Made by a program: the position numbers and the translations under genes. The notes beneath the pieces are model-generated. The model saw only the letters and a list, made by a program, of their open reading frames with translations, was not told the origin of the DNA and made no database searches. A stretch of 64,000 nt of DNA from Gibbula magus (taxonomy: Eukaryota; Mollusca; Gastropoda; Trochida; Trochidae): positions 8,292,035-8,356,034 of the forward strand of contig OW388298.1 in assembly GCA_936450465.1 (NCBI GenBank), in the 5' to 3' direction. Below, in pieces: positions 24,970-38,345 of this stretch (position 1 is the first letter of the stretch; every line of letters begins with the position of its first letter).

Positions 24970-25165
24970 CTATATGTCAATATCACACATAATCTGCCAC
25001 TTTTGTGGTGTCTACCACTCTTATCTGCTACCCGAGGGTTAATTAAATGACCAATATCTGTCATAACAAGCAGGGATTGGAAGTGTACTTACATCCATTA
25101 AATTATTCATTCCTCCTCTTTTTAACCTGAATAGCTGTACGATACACCAGATAACAGTAGCAGGT
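24970..25165 (+). repeat. Block P, copy B1
   Basis: More diverged than the right-hand copies (catcacacataatctgccac, then an 8-bp insertion before cttatctgc). Confidence 0.65.
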
Positions 25166-25362
25166 ACTGCACGATTGGTTACTGACATTACAGATGGTCA
25201 TTCCTTGTGAAATATAATTGTTAATGTCTAATACTCATGCAAATGATAGGTTTATACCAAATGTAATTCATCCCCTGTTATTGGACAATGACTTTAGATA
25301 TGTTAATGTTAAAAGCATCAACTGAGCCTTAACTCCGGTGAGGACGAACGTTAGTGCGGTGC

Positions 25363-25530
25363 AGTGTTATCTACCAGTCTAAGGTTATTGACATGTTCAA
25401 TATATGTCATATCAACAAGAGATAGGAAGTTATTTTACAACCATTAAATGTTTCGTAAGTTCTGTTTGTGACCGGAATAATTTACAATACTCTAGATAAA
25501 GTACAAGGTACTTAATGAGAGGTCACTGAA
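25363..25530 (+). repeat. Block P, extra copy in unit B
   Basis: A partial copy starting at gtgttatctaccagtctaag, about 390 bp after B1. Units A and C have no second copy here, so this is a local tandem duplication private to B. Confidence 0.6.
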
Positions 25531-25874
25531 ATTACAATGGACACGTTATACCAATAGTAACTTCAGAATTGTGTCATCACTGTATGGACATATTTTAAAT
25601 TAATGTTAAAAGCATCAATTACCTCTGTGACCCTTGTCTCACGTTACGGCGTAATGCCATGCATTAATATTCATGTATGACTATATCGAGCTAAAAGAAC
25701 TTAAATACTCTAATTATTGGCTTATCTAGAGAACATTTAAAAATTATTCTGAGCCAATATTGATGGTATGTATAAAACGATAACAGGGGCACAGGACATA
25801 GCATATAGTACATACGATTCACTTTTACCTGATTCATATGGCATACATATCTGTTACTATGACAACTTGTATAT

Positions 25875-25923
25875 ACTCACTCCTGATGAGGGGATGAGTA
25901 TATACGCCGAAACCTCGTGCATT
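25875..25923 (+). ncRNA. Hammerhead-ribozyme-like core, unit B (degenerate)
   Basis: CTGATGA (25883-25889) and GAAA (25909-25912) are spaced as in a hammerhead ribozyme, but the intervening helix II pairs only partly (GGGGA against ACGCC). The counterpart in unit C has a good helix. The 591-bp insertion begins right after it. Probably a decayed Penelope-like or retrozyme-type terminus. Confidence 0.35.
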
Positions 25924-26514
25924 GGTTGGTTTAAGCATAGTTTATTCAATAAGGAAAGAATTAAGAACAAGTTCTCCAACTTAGAATACCTTCTTCCTGG
26001 GATGTACATTCTGAATTTACAGAATCTTGACAGATGGACATACTTGACAGCAGTGAAAGAAGAATAAAGACATAAAAGAGAGGAAATAATGTTATGTTTA
26101 ACAAATCTTTTCGTCTCACTAATGAACGAATTACTAACTTAAATAAATTTGTGTTTTGGCATGGTTAAGTGGAATACCTTCTAATCTACAAATGCGCTTT
26201 AAAGATTATATGAAATTTACTCTTTGTCATTTATACAATGGACAATCAAACAAGTAGTGATGAGAATCTTAGACAGGAGTTATGCATACACGTACCGGAT
26301 CATTTTTAATTCCAACTTTATATAACGTTTATAAGTTTAAACTGGCAGAATAACGTAACGTATTGGTAATAGTCAAATTGTTCCACATGAATAGTATGTT
26401 GGTGCATGTACACTGTTATCACGTAAACATTATTTAAATACTGAGATATTTGAATTACGAACAGTGGTTGGTAAGTTGTTTCATAAACCGATTGTGGATG
26501 AAAGAAAGCACAAC
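25924..26514. mobile_element. Unidentified 591-bp insertion with 13-bp target-site duplication
   Basis: aacctcgtgcatt occurs at 25911-25923 and again at 26515-26527. Unit C reads through the site without an insertion (acgttgtgcaatttcac). The insert starts ggttggtttaag and ends gaaagcacaac. I see no terminal inverted repeats, no poly-A tail and no recognisable protein. The 99-codon frame 25768-26067 runs from unit B sequence into this insert and is not a gene. Confidence 0.65.
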
Positions 26515-28008
26515 AACCTCGTGCATTTCACATTAAAGAAGTTGTTATCCAAAATATCATCTCCCTGTTCTTAGTTTAATATGACAACCACTGGTGCTCT
26601 TTTATACGAAAATGAATTTATGTGTAAGTCACCAAGTCACCACAACTCATTGATTGGGGTTTGAATAAACAGAGAAAGGTTGCCTTACGTGAATATACGA
26701 CTTGAACTGACAACTTAATTGCAAGTCTGTCATAGATTGCTTAGCGGAAGTGCACTAATGGCTATGTAGGATAAAACAACCTTGTCTAATGTATTCCTTA
26801 AACTGAATCGACATGTTCTGTCTAATAGAATGACAGAAGCTGTTTGAAATGGTTCTGGGATTAATAACATCAATCACTGAAAAAGAAATACATCAAATGA
26901 CAATGAAAGTGTCACAATGCCAAGACAAGTTCAAGCGTTACGTCACATACTTTTACAGTTTCGTTCTTTTTGTACCTATGCTGTTATTTTTTTTTATAAA
27001 TTATACACTCTAATGAAAACATTACAAGCATTACACAATTCAGGCAAATTAAGTATCAACAAAATGATTCAAGCAAATTAAGTATTACTTTGATGATTCC
27101 AGTAACTTCAGATTGATATGTAGCTGATATCAGCAGTATGACTCTTAGCTCGAATGCTTCAGCAATAGCTTTGTAAAGTTTCGTCACAGTTTATAATCAG
27201 AAAATAGCATCATCTCCATAACAAATCAATACTCGTAAAAATGGTGAACACGTCAACATGATAGCATGCCTGCACAACTGAAGGAAGCCGATATTTGTTT
27301 TCTTAAAGTGGAATTGAGAGTTTTTCATCATGATTGCATATGGCTTTGATTTGTGCTGGTAAGAGTTCAAATAATTTCACTCAACGTGCATGTCCATCAC
27401 AATTGACAAGTGTATGACACATACCTGTTTCAAATAAAACTCGAGCAACAGCCTTTTACAGAAACCGAAAATGCACGTCTCATTAGCATGTACATTAGTT
27501 ATATGATCTATTAACCATTATCAATCAAAACTGTTTGTTTTTTGTCTGTTGTAGATAAATTTCCAAAATTATTGTTTGACTAATAGATGCGCCAGACTTG
27601 GTGCATTATACGGTGTCCATCCCTTTTATATTGTCCCTATACTGAACAACTTGCATTAATTAATTAAATAAGAAACATTCAAAATTATTCTGAGAAATAG
27701 TGATGGAAAATCTAATTTAAACTACATTTCCACTTTTCTTAATGCATTTTCAATAAAATGACACATTTGGTACTTGAAGAATAAAAGGAGTTTACAATGT
27801 AATCAATGGCGCCTTTAGAAACAATACAATTTAGAATTATCATAAGCTCATTTTTGCAGAATTTCTGTGCGTCGAAAATAGACAATGAAGACAGAGCATT
27901 TCGGCTTCATAAATATTATGTTGTCAAGATCACTGTTAATTGTTAATACAAGAACCAAAATGATATAATATAGCAATCTTTAAAATCCATAAATTACTAA
28001 GATTATTA

Positions 28009-29678
28009 AACATAGTAACGTGTGTATGTGATTGGATATTTTAGTTCATACAACACGTGTCCTTCATTAAATTCTTCAAAACATAGTAACGTGTGTATGT
28101 GATTGGACGTTTAGTTTATACAACACGTGTCCTTCATTAAACTCTTCAAAACATAGTAACGTGTGTTTATGATTGGATGGTTTAGTTTATACAACACGTG
28201 TCCTTCATTAAACTCTTCAAAACATAGTAACGTGTGTATGTGATTGGATGTTTAGTTTATACAACACGTGTCCTTCATTAAACTCTTCAAAACAAAGTAA
28301 CGTGTGTTTATGATTGGATGTTTAGTTTATACAACACGTGTCCTTCATTAAACTCTTCAAAACATAGTAACGTGTGTATGTGATTGGATGTTTAGTTGTT
28401 GCAACACGTGTCCTTCATTAAACTCTTCAAAACATAGTAACGTGTGTATGTGATTGGATGTTTAGTTGTTACAACACGTGTCCTTCATTAAACTCTTCAA
28501 AACAAAGTAACGTGTGTTTATGATTGGATGTTTAGTTTATACAACACGTGTCCTTCATTAAACTCTTCAAAACATAGTAACGTGTGTATGTGATTGGATG
28601 TTTAGTTGTTGCAACACGTGTCCTTCATTAAACTCTTCAAAACATAGTAACGTGTGTATGTAATTGGATGTTTAGTTTATACAACACGTGTCCTTCATTA
28701 AACTCTTCAAAACATAGTTACGTGTGTATGTGATTGGATGTTTAGTTGTTACAACACGTGTCCTTCATTAAACTCTTCAAAACAAAGTAACGTGTGTTTA
28801 TGATTGGATGTTTAGTTTATACAACACGTGTCCTTCATTAAACTCTTCAAAACAAAGTAACGTGTGTATGTGATTGGATGTTTAGTTGTTGCAACACGTG
28901 TCCTTCATTAAACTCTTCAAAACATAGTAACGTGTGTATGTGATTGGATGTTTAGTTGTTACAACACGTGTCCTTCATTAAACTCTTCAAAACAAAGTAA
29001 CGTGTGTTTATGATTGGATGTTTAGTTTATACAACACGTGTCCTTCATTAAACTCTTCAAAACATAGTAACGTGTGTATGTGATTGGATGTTTAGTTGTT
29101 GCAACACGTGTCCTTCATTAAACTCTTCAAAACATAGTAACGTGTGTATGTGATTGGATGTTTAGTTTATACAACACGTGTCCTTCATTAAACTCTTCAA
29201 AACATAGTAACGTGTGTATGTGATTGGATGTTTAGTTTATACAACACGTGTCCTTCATTAAACTCTTCAAAACATAGTAACGTGTGTATGTGATTGGATG
29301 TTTAGTTTATACAACACGTGTCCTTCATTAAACTCTTCAAAACATAGTAACGTGTGTATGTGATTGGATGTTTAGTTTATACCACACGTGTCCTTCATTA
29401 AACTCTTCAAAACATAGTAACGTGTGTTTGTTATTGGATGTTTAGTTTATACAACACGTGTCCTTCATTAAACTCTTCAAAACATAGTAACGTGTGTATG
29501 TGATTGGATGTTTAGTTTATACAACACGTGTCCTTCATTAAACTCTTCAAAACATAGTAACGCGTGTATGTGATTGGATGTTTAGTTTATACAACACGTG
29601 TCCTTCATTAAACTCTTCAAAACATAGTAACGTGTGTTTATGATTGGATGTTTAGTTTATACAACACGTGTCCTTCAG
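28009..29678 (+). repeat. 70-bp minisatellite, type 2, about 24 copies
   Basis: Units read aacatagtaacgtgtgtatg, tgattggatgtttagtttat, acaacacgtgtccttcatta, aactcttcaa. Sub-variants (gtatg/gttta; tttat/ttgtt; atag/aaag) recur in blocks of three to four units between 28361 and 29100. The unit aligns without gaps to the unit A 70-mer at 49 of 70 positions. Confidence 0.92.
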
Positions 29679-32278
29679 CAAGTTGTATGTTCGCATTCAA
29701 TCAGGTACTATGTATAGCTTTGCTCAAGTAGCATCTCTCCTCATTTAAACTTTGCTAAGACAAGAACGAAAGAAAGTGATCTCATCATTCTTATCAACCA
29801 CATATAATAGTAACGTAGATCCCATTGATCTAGAAGGATGCATATGAAAAAGAAGAAGACTGCTACCAATTACAGTTGGCCTCGATCATTTGTAATTAAC
29901 GTTCTCCCTTTTCAAAATATGTGTATAGGATAGGCCCGAGGTAGCTTAAATGGCTGATCCTGTGATAGGCAAGAATTGGGTAACCTTCAAGATATAACAT
30001 TGCAATAACCCTAAACTGTAAGATGCTCTCTCTGATGATCGGACTTGCAACTACTGTGCTGAACAATACACGATATGAAATCCAAGAATTTCCTTGAGGA
30101 GAATGGTTCCAAGTGACTGATACTTTATGAGATCAGTATAGAAAGAGGGAAACTATTACAATATGTCCTTGTATGACATTTACAATGACGATGTGCTAGA
30201 TATGGACTGATAACATTTCATTGACCTCAAACAATATTAGTTGCCGAATGTGACTTATGATTACTGCGATCGACAATAAACATCCAGGATGGAGAGAATG
30301 GTTCTACAGGGAGATGCATTTTCTGGGAGCAGTGTATAAGAAGGAAAATATTACTATATGTCTCTGTATAACATTTACCACGACGTTACATTAGAGTTGG
30401 AATCAAGTAAAGGTGGAACAGAACACTTCTAATCGATGCTTTTACTGAAAGGGGGAATCATAACGTTGCGATCGTAATCAAATATCATTCAAGTAAACGG
30501 TGCTACTCGAAGTCACCCTTAACCTACATCGGAGGGGAAATCTGTCACCCCATTACTGGAAATCAAAAGGTCTTTATTGGATTGCTATTTGCCACAGACA
30601 TGATGGTATCACAATACTGCCTGGAATGTCTAGGACGTTATTAGTGTTATACACTCCTTAAGGTGAACGTAATTCGAGGGAGGCGAGTGCAAGTTTTAGT
30701 TAATCCTACATGTGTAGCACAAAATGGTCAGTCTTAATTTCAAATGAACTTCCATTAACAGCCCTTAGCACACTACGATACAAAAAAATCTAAAAATGTT
30801 TTCTATAAAAAGGAATAATTCTAGTTTTCTCTAATGGTAATGAAATCACATAAAGACAAACTTTAATGTTTTGACAATTAATATTAACTGCGATGTGTTT
30901 ATCGACTCAAATATACTCGAAATTTATTATCATCATCGTCAACTTTCTAAACTTAAAGCTGGAGCAATACTCCATCTGCAGAAATAAGTCGTTGTTAAAT
31001 ATCGAGTCTATGTATGTATAATCATCATTTATGAGAAACTGTTCTTTTGAAAGTTGGTCAATATATCTGAAAAACTATTTGAAGACATTGCGTTTGGATC
31101 AATCTGTAAATGGCCCTAATAACACAATGTACAGCAGGAAAACAAACTTACAAAAAAGGTAAATACTGTCTAAGTATAGTTGAATATGATGCAAGTGGAA
31201 GCAATTTTACAAACTATTTCCAGATAATACCACAGTAATGGAACAAACATTTGTTCAGCAGTTTTTCAAACTTCATCAGAACCATAGTCCAACAGTGTAT
31301 CCTTTCAACATCCATAACTATCTCATACAGTACATGATAAAATGACACGGTAAATATCTTACCTTCTGGCACTAAGGATTTCATAAGGATATTAGCATTG
31401 CATTCTAAAGAAATAGCAAACAGTCTGTTTTTCAGCAACTGAATATCTTTCAAACTTTCAATGGTCATATTCCAATGAATACCATTTGCATCCCTGCAAT
31501 TGCTGAACCATTAATTCCTAAAATGATTCCATAAATGTCCTACTTTGCAGCAAGGGAATTCATCCCTCAAACAATACAACCGGGAAAGTTTGTTCTTACT
31601 TACATTGGTCCTTTCATTTAGTAGCGTAGTTCTCATATATTTCTGCAGTGAACTTTACTACTTAATTTCTACTCTTAATTCACAAGTCCTAACTTTATAC
31701 CTTATAAATCCTGGCACCAGTTTGACTTTAATATGCAACAAGGGAATTCTTCACTCAAACATTCTCTTTAAAATTTCTCTTTTATCTTAGTTGAAGAGAT
31801 TATTACAATGTTCATTCTCAACCCATGAGACAATTTGGTGTGCATATGATATTGTCATTTTAACTGTTTCATTACCTTCTGTTATCAAGAGTTTTGGTTG
31901 TGTTTCTGAACTAATTATACCTTTGTAATGTTTCAAAGACTTTTCACCATGAAACTTTAAAAAGGGACAACGTATAATACGAGAACATGTGGTTTATTCT
32001 AGGAACAGATTCCATAATGTGTGTGTTCACTGGCGTATAAACGGCGTTGAAAAATGCAAGTCAAACTTTTGAAATAGATAATACATTTAACAACAAGATA
32101 GAAATGTTGATCGATATTTCAGTTCTTTTACCTTATGTTAACATAGGACCTTCTGTTCAATATTGCTCTTTTGCAGCCATTCTGTGAAAATCTACATACC
32201 CAACAGTGATAAAACATCAGCAACAAATCATAAGTTAACGTTGTATTAAAGGGATGTCATCTAAACAAAACATGCACT
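29679..32278. other. Unit B non-coding spacer, including block Q
   Basis: Holds the Q block and the B copy of the 17.6-18.0 kb region. The unit A frame at 16969-17214 is broken by a stop in B and its substitutions relative to C mostly change residues, so no gene is called. Confidence 0.5.
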
Positions 32279-32450
32279 CTATGTCAATATCACACATAAC
32301 ATGCCACTCCATGCACTGTTATCTACCAGCCCAGTGTTGTTAACATGGTCAATATCTGTCATAACAACCAGTAATTGGAAGTCCATTTACAACCATTAAA
32401 TGTTTCGTTTGTTTTCTCTGAGCCGAATAATCGATGATAAAGTACCAGAC
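32279..32450 (+). repeat. Block P, copy B2
   Basis: Close to A2 and C2, including gaataatcgatgataaagta at its right end. Confidence 0.7.
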
Positions 32451-33102
32451 ACAAGATAGGAAGGGCACTACCCTTTAAGATATACTCATGTACGGTTATA
32501 CAGCAAAATAACCAGGCCCCGAACGAGAGTAAGCAACATTTCGCATACATATGAAAATAGATTTCTCGAAGAGACTGTATGTCTGTTTAATCTAGCCCTG
32601 GTCAAGCTGTGGTAAGGACTAAGCCATATCAAACTAACTGTAGGTTATGTCTGCTCCAAGGATGAAGCATTCTAATAAATGAAGTAAAGTAAAGTGTAAA
32701 CTATATCCTCTTTGTGGCTGAATTAAAACTAAGGTGGCACAGAAAGTTGTATTCGAGTCAATAAAACTCAAATTCTGTAAAAGTAACTATTGTCTATTCG
32801 TGGATACTGGCTGATGGTCTGCAAAATGAAACTCTTTGGGGATGAATATCAACTGTTAATTAGGATATCATTTAAATGAATTGTTATATGTTTATTAAAA
32901 ATATGGAAAGCTTCAAATGTTAAAGGAATGCTTTACTGAAAGCCACATTCGATAACAAGGAAATAAGCAATGTTCTTTCCATATGCAATATATTCTCTAG
33001 TTCACTTGTAATGTACCATTGTAGCACATCTATATATCTATATAATGTATGTTCCATGCACCACAGAGAGTGGTAATGGTGATATGAAGAAGGTGGATCA
33101 CA

Positions 33103-34865
33103 GGTGGTCATCCATGAAAGTTTTAGTCAGGCCTCAGCGCGTTGTGTCATGGTACCTTGACATTAAATGGTTACTTGTAATCATCCATGAAAGGTTTAGT
33201 CAGGCCTCAGCGCGTTGTGTCATGGTACCTTGACATTAAATGGTTACTTGTAATCATCCATGAAAGGTTTAGTCAGGCCTCAGCGCGTTGTGTCATGGTA
33301 TCTTGACATTAAATGGTTACTTGTAATCATCCATGAAAGGTTTAGTCAGGCCTCAGCGCGTTGTGTCATGGTACCTTGACATTAAATGGTTACTTGTAAT
33401 CATCCATGAAAGGTTTAGTCAGGCCTCAGCGCGTTGTGTCATGGTATCTTGACATTAATTGGTTACTTGTAATCATCCATGAAAGGTTTAGTCAGGCCTC
33501 AGCGCGTTATGTCATGGTACCTTGACATTAAATGGTTACTTGTAATCATCCATGAAAGTTTTAGTCAGGCCTCAGCGCGTTGTGTTATGGTACCTTGACA
33601 TTAAATGGTTACTTGTAATCATCCATGAAAGGTTTAGTCAGGCCTCAGTGCGTTGTGTAATGGTACCTTGACATTAAATGATTACTTGTAATCATCCATG
33701 AAAGTTTTAGTCAGGCCTCAGCGCGTTGTGTCATGGTACCTTGACATTAAATGATTACTTGTAATCATCCATGAAAGGTTTAGTCAGGCTTCAGCGCGTT
33801 GTGTCATGGTATCTTGACATTAAATGGTTACTTGTAATCATCCATGAAAGGTTTAGTCAGGCCTCAGCGCGTTGTGTCATGGTACGTTGACATTAAATGG
33901 TTACTTGTAATCATCCATGAAAGGTTTAGTCAGGCCTCAGCGCGTTGTGTCATGGTACCTTGACATTAAATGGTTACTTGTAATCATCCATGAAAGGTTT
34001 AGTCAGGCCTCAGCGCGTTGTGTCATGGTACCTTGACATTAAATGGTTACTTGTAATCATCCATGAAAGGTTTAGTCAGGCCTCAGCCCGTTGTGTCATG
34101 GTACCTTGACATTAAATGGTTACTTGTAATCATCCATGAAAGGTTTAGTCAGGCCTCAGCGCGTTGTGTCATGGTACCTTGACATTAATTGGTTACTTGT
34201 AATCATCCATGAAAGTTTTAGTCAGGCCTCAGCGCGTTGTGTCATGGTACCTTGACATTGATTGGTTACTTGTAATCATCCATGAAAGTTTTAGTCAGGC
34301 CTCAGCGCGTTGTGTCATGGTACCTTGACATTAAATGGTTACTTGTTATCATCCATGAAAGTTTTAGTCAGGCCTCAGCGCGTTGTGTCATGGTACTTTG
34401 ACATTAAATGGTTACTTGTAATCATCCATGAAAGGTTTAGTCAGGCCTCAGCGCGTTGTGTCATGGTACCTTGACATTAAATGGTTACTTGTAATCATCC
34501 ATGAAAGGTTTAGTCAGGCCTCAGCGCGTTGTGTCATGGTACCTTGACATTAAATGGTTACTTGTAATCATCCATGAAAGTTTTAGTCAGGCCTCAGCGC
34601 GTTGTGTCATGGTACCTTGACATTAAATGGTTACATGTAATCATCCATGAAAGGTTTAGTCAGGCTTCAGCGCGTTGTGTCATGGTACGTTGACATTAAA
34701 TGGTTACTTGTAATCATCCATGAAAGGTTTAGTCAGGCCTCAGCGCGTTGTGGCATGGTACCTTGACATTAAATGGTTACTTGTAATCATCCATGAAAGG
34801 TTTAGTCAGGCTTCAGAGCCTTGTGGCATGGTACCTTGACATTAAATGGTTACTTGTAATCATCC
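33103..34865 (+). repeat. 73-bp minisatellite, about 24 copies
   Basis: Units read atcatccatgaaaggtttag, tcaggcctcagcgcgttgtg, tcatggtaccttgacattaa, atggttacttgta. It lies between units B and C. The A/B junction (about 20310-20390) holds one diverged copy (gtcaaccatgatagttttt..cacgttgtgtcatggta). Confidence 0.93.
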
Positions 34866-37800
34866 CATTTGTAAACTAAACATACCACTTGACACTTCAG
34901 CTGAGGTTTATACAAACAGTATATCATGTTTTACACAGCCTAAATAACATCCTGTTTTAAATACAAATTGATGGACTATTGATGTTTGATCATGAAGTTT
35001 ATATATTTAAAAGAGTTTAGCCTGCAGCACGTTTACAAGTTTCAAATGTTTTTATTTCTTTTTTCCAAGTATCTTCATATCCCCTACCTGTCATCCATAC
35101 AATATAACGTGCACAGCCATGTCATCAAATGCAGGTAATTGGCAATCACTGAACTAATCTAATGGATATATTTGACATAACACACACTGAATGTAGGCAT
35201 TTTACAAACGATGTTGACTTGTAACCGGATCTATGTTACTTACTTAACCCAGGATCTATTACAGAAGAATAAATCTTCTAGACAATGTGATCATCAACGT
35301 ACACCCCATCAATCTGAAGAGCCAAGTGCCATTCCAAGTGTGAAGTTTAGTGCCAGTCGATTTACTCAACTCGATCTGTCTCTCTCACCATTGACTCAAA
35401 GTTCCACCGTTTGAACAGTATCCAGTCGAGTTCTACAGCTCAGTAGAGCACGTGCGAGTCATGTTATATACTACCAACACTTTCATTCCAATCTGAGATT
35501 GCAATTTACATTGTTAGAATCGACTGTACATGTTTATCAATATGTCTAATTTCAGAAGCAAGAATTTCCTAGGGTACTCTCTCACTCTCGGTGCGTCACA
35601 AGGAATATCGACGATGAACGACAGTTACTGGGCTATATGAACGAAAATGTTGAGGATTACTTATTCCACTAATGTTTGAGACACTTTCAACAATTGACAA
35701 CATTTATAGGATAAACTACCATAGCCAAACTCAAATTCATGCCTATTGAACACGGTATTTATGGCATGTGTTTATTATGTAAACAAAATTATTTAATAAT
35801 ATTATTTGATATCTATACCTACTCTGTAGCATTATTGAAAGTATTGGAGAAGACTACAGATTTGACAGATTGAAATTCGTTTTGATAAAGATCCCAAGTG
35901 ATTGAGGTTCCAAATATGGGAGCTGCAATGGAGAACATTCCATCATCCGTTCTTGTAGTACTGATCACCAAATTGGAGAGGTCGACTTTATTTGTCGGGA
36001 TTGATATAAAAGGTCCTTGAGATACGGGGAGGAAATGTCATCACAGATGACATTATTTAAGAGGAAAGTCCTGACAGTGACTCAGAGTATGATTTACAAA
36101 TAAACTTTATAAAAGTGTATAAAATAAATCATTTAATGCGACTGATAGAAACAAAGCCATTTTAAAGTAATGTATTTTCTATCGCAAAACTTGTTAACCA
36201 AAATCGATCACTTCTCTCATTTATTTGGTTTGAATGTTTTAATAAATTGTTCTTGCGAGACAGCCTTGTGTGACAATCATTTTGTTGTTTTGGTTTCAAC
36301 AATACGACGTGTTTTCGAACACATATAATATGTTTCCAATGCATTGAACGAAGTGTTTGTCCCCTCCTCTGTGAAAATCCTATATGTAACGAGGTGAAAA
36401 CTGTTTTCACTCTTTTCTCTGTTACATTGAAACTCCTTCTTTTTGAGCTTTTAAAATGTTCATGTTAATACTTGTATTACGTTTAATGTGTTTCAATACG
36501 TTAATAACAAACTGCTTTTTGTTTATTATGATGACACTCCAACATAGAAGCTTTCAGTGGAACAATGAATTCCCTGGAAGTGCTAAGGCCATTTCCCTTG
36601 TCTATCCTCCATCTCTCATCAATCATCTGGGAATACAAATATGATATAATTTTTCGATTATAAACAATTTCCATTCACTGCTCTAGCTGACAAAAGGCGT
36701 GACTTTACAACATGGACAACATACACACCCCGCGCTATTGTCTCGTGTATCAATGTTGATCGTAATTATTAGGCTTTGATACTGTTTGGTATCTTATAAT
36801 CAATTGCTTAAAGAAACACTTAACCATTTCAGATAAAGCAAGGCTTAGTGAGCATTTTGACACATAATTGAGATACATCATGTAGCAGGTACACAGATGA
36901 ATACACTATCCTGCATATACTTATGGTTTAATGTGTAAGTTGTGATGAGAACAAATGGCAGAATTTCTGGATGCAATTTCATGGAAAAGTTATATCAAGT
37001 CAATCACACATGTGTGTATTGGAACTCCTTTATAGCCGAGATACAATCGATTCAGTATATTATGTGTGAATTGTCAAGGTGTCTCCGAGATCTACTACAG
37101 AAGGACCATTCTTCCAGCTAGTCTGATCATCAAAGTCGATTCCATCACCATGCAGTGCCAGGTACCATTCCGAGTGTGAAATGTGGTGCCAGCTGATTTT
37201 CTGAACTCGATCTGTCGCTGTTACCACTCACTGACTCACAGTTCAAGAATTTGACCACTGTCCAGTTCATCAACTCCATTCAACTGTGAATTCAACCAAA
37301 CATCTAATGGGACTGGGTTTTTTTTTCAATTATCCTGATTTTTAAAAACTACAAGTAATATTATTTTTACAGACATTACATTTTCAATCAAAAATGCTTG
37401 TATGGAAATTCTCAATAAACAGAATTCGATTTAGAATCTTGTCAAGGTGTCTCTGAGATATATTACTGACGATTCACTCTGGCATTAAATAGGATATTAC
37501 AAAGAGATTCTGTGTGATACATGTTAAATAATTGATAAAAAAAAAAAGCATAACAAAACAAAACGGTCACCATTTTGGTAAAAGCAACTATGTCGTGAGT
37601 CAAACTAGTCAAACAAATTGAAAAATTATGTGAAACTTTCAATCCTGGTGATAGGTGACCAAGATAGTATGGGTTTAAATTACAGATTTAGGTAAAGCAA
37701 ATGTAGCAATTTTACAGAAAATATATGATCCAAAACGTACACCCAGAACAGACAAATACTATTGGAACTACAGAGGACGAAGGTGGGTGCGCTGAACTCC

Positions 37801-38164
37801 GAGGTATCGACATTAATGATTAACATTGACTCGAACATCAACATCGATGTGTCCCTCGGTATTGACTAACAACTGACATGCTACATACATACCTGCTGAA
37901 GACCTCGCTTGTTCTACATGGATGAACTGTGATTAAGTACATTGTTAAGATTGGTTTTCACCCAGCACAGCACCGTACTTGAAGATGATTAATCCTGAAG
38001 GTTAGACATGTCAAGTGGATGTTGTGTCACATGTTCATGAGTCAAAGTCAGCTATAGCTGAATAAACAAATTGGATAAGTACAGGAAGTCGAATAAGGAA
38101 ACGCGTGGCTGAATCTGTAATTTTCGACAAGTAGTATTTTAACCTAGAGTCTGAAGGTAGTATT

Positions 38165-38345
38165 GGTATCGTTAGTATACAGTCTGTCTCTTGCAATGTT
38201 CAATTAACCTTCTGCCCTCCAGAACACAATCACAGATTAGATGTCTGGGTTTGTGTAGATCTATACAAGCCAATCACACCGGTCTGGAACAGTGCAATGT
38301 TACCCATTTGAGACTTGTTGTATTTACCCCTAGGAGTAATTAACT
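38165..38345. promoter_or_regulatory. Conserved core block, unit C copy
   Basis: About six substitutions relative to unit A, no insertion or deletion seen. Two of them (gtcctc to gccctc, agga to agaa) disrupt the short tgtcc/ggaca hairpin without compensation, which argues against that hairpin being the conserved feature. Confidence 0.45.

Larger units (their letters stand above)
20390..32670 (+). repeat. Tandem segmental duplication, unit B
   Basis: Same order as unit A: R1 (20420-20770), R2 (22240-22400), the atggatgaactgt site (23392), the core (24419-24599), P1 (24970), the atcgagctaa block (25687), the gacacatttggta block (27760), Q (30480-30690) and P2 (32279). Differences: R2 expanded into a 53-bp satellite, an extra P copy at 25363, a 591-bp insertion at 25924 and a 70-bp type-2 satellite at 28009. 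Blocks near Q match unit A at about 97 percent by eye, others much less. Confidence 0.8.

Noticed and set aside
25768..26067. 99-codon frame with a related frame at 39527-39727
   Set aside because: It spans unit B sequence and a private 591-bp insertion; the shared part is the hammerhead-like element terminus, not a gene.
28009..29678. CRISPR-like appearance of the regular arrays (70, 73, 79, 25 and 82 bp)
   Set aside because: The whole unit repeats; there are no unique spacers between constant repeats and no cas genes, and the context is eukaryotic. They are minisatellites.
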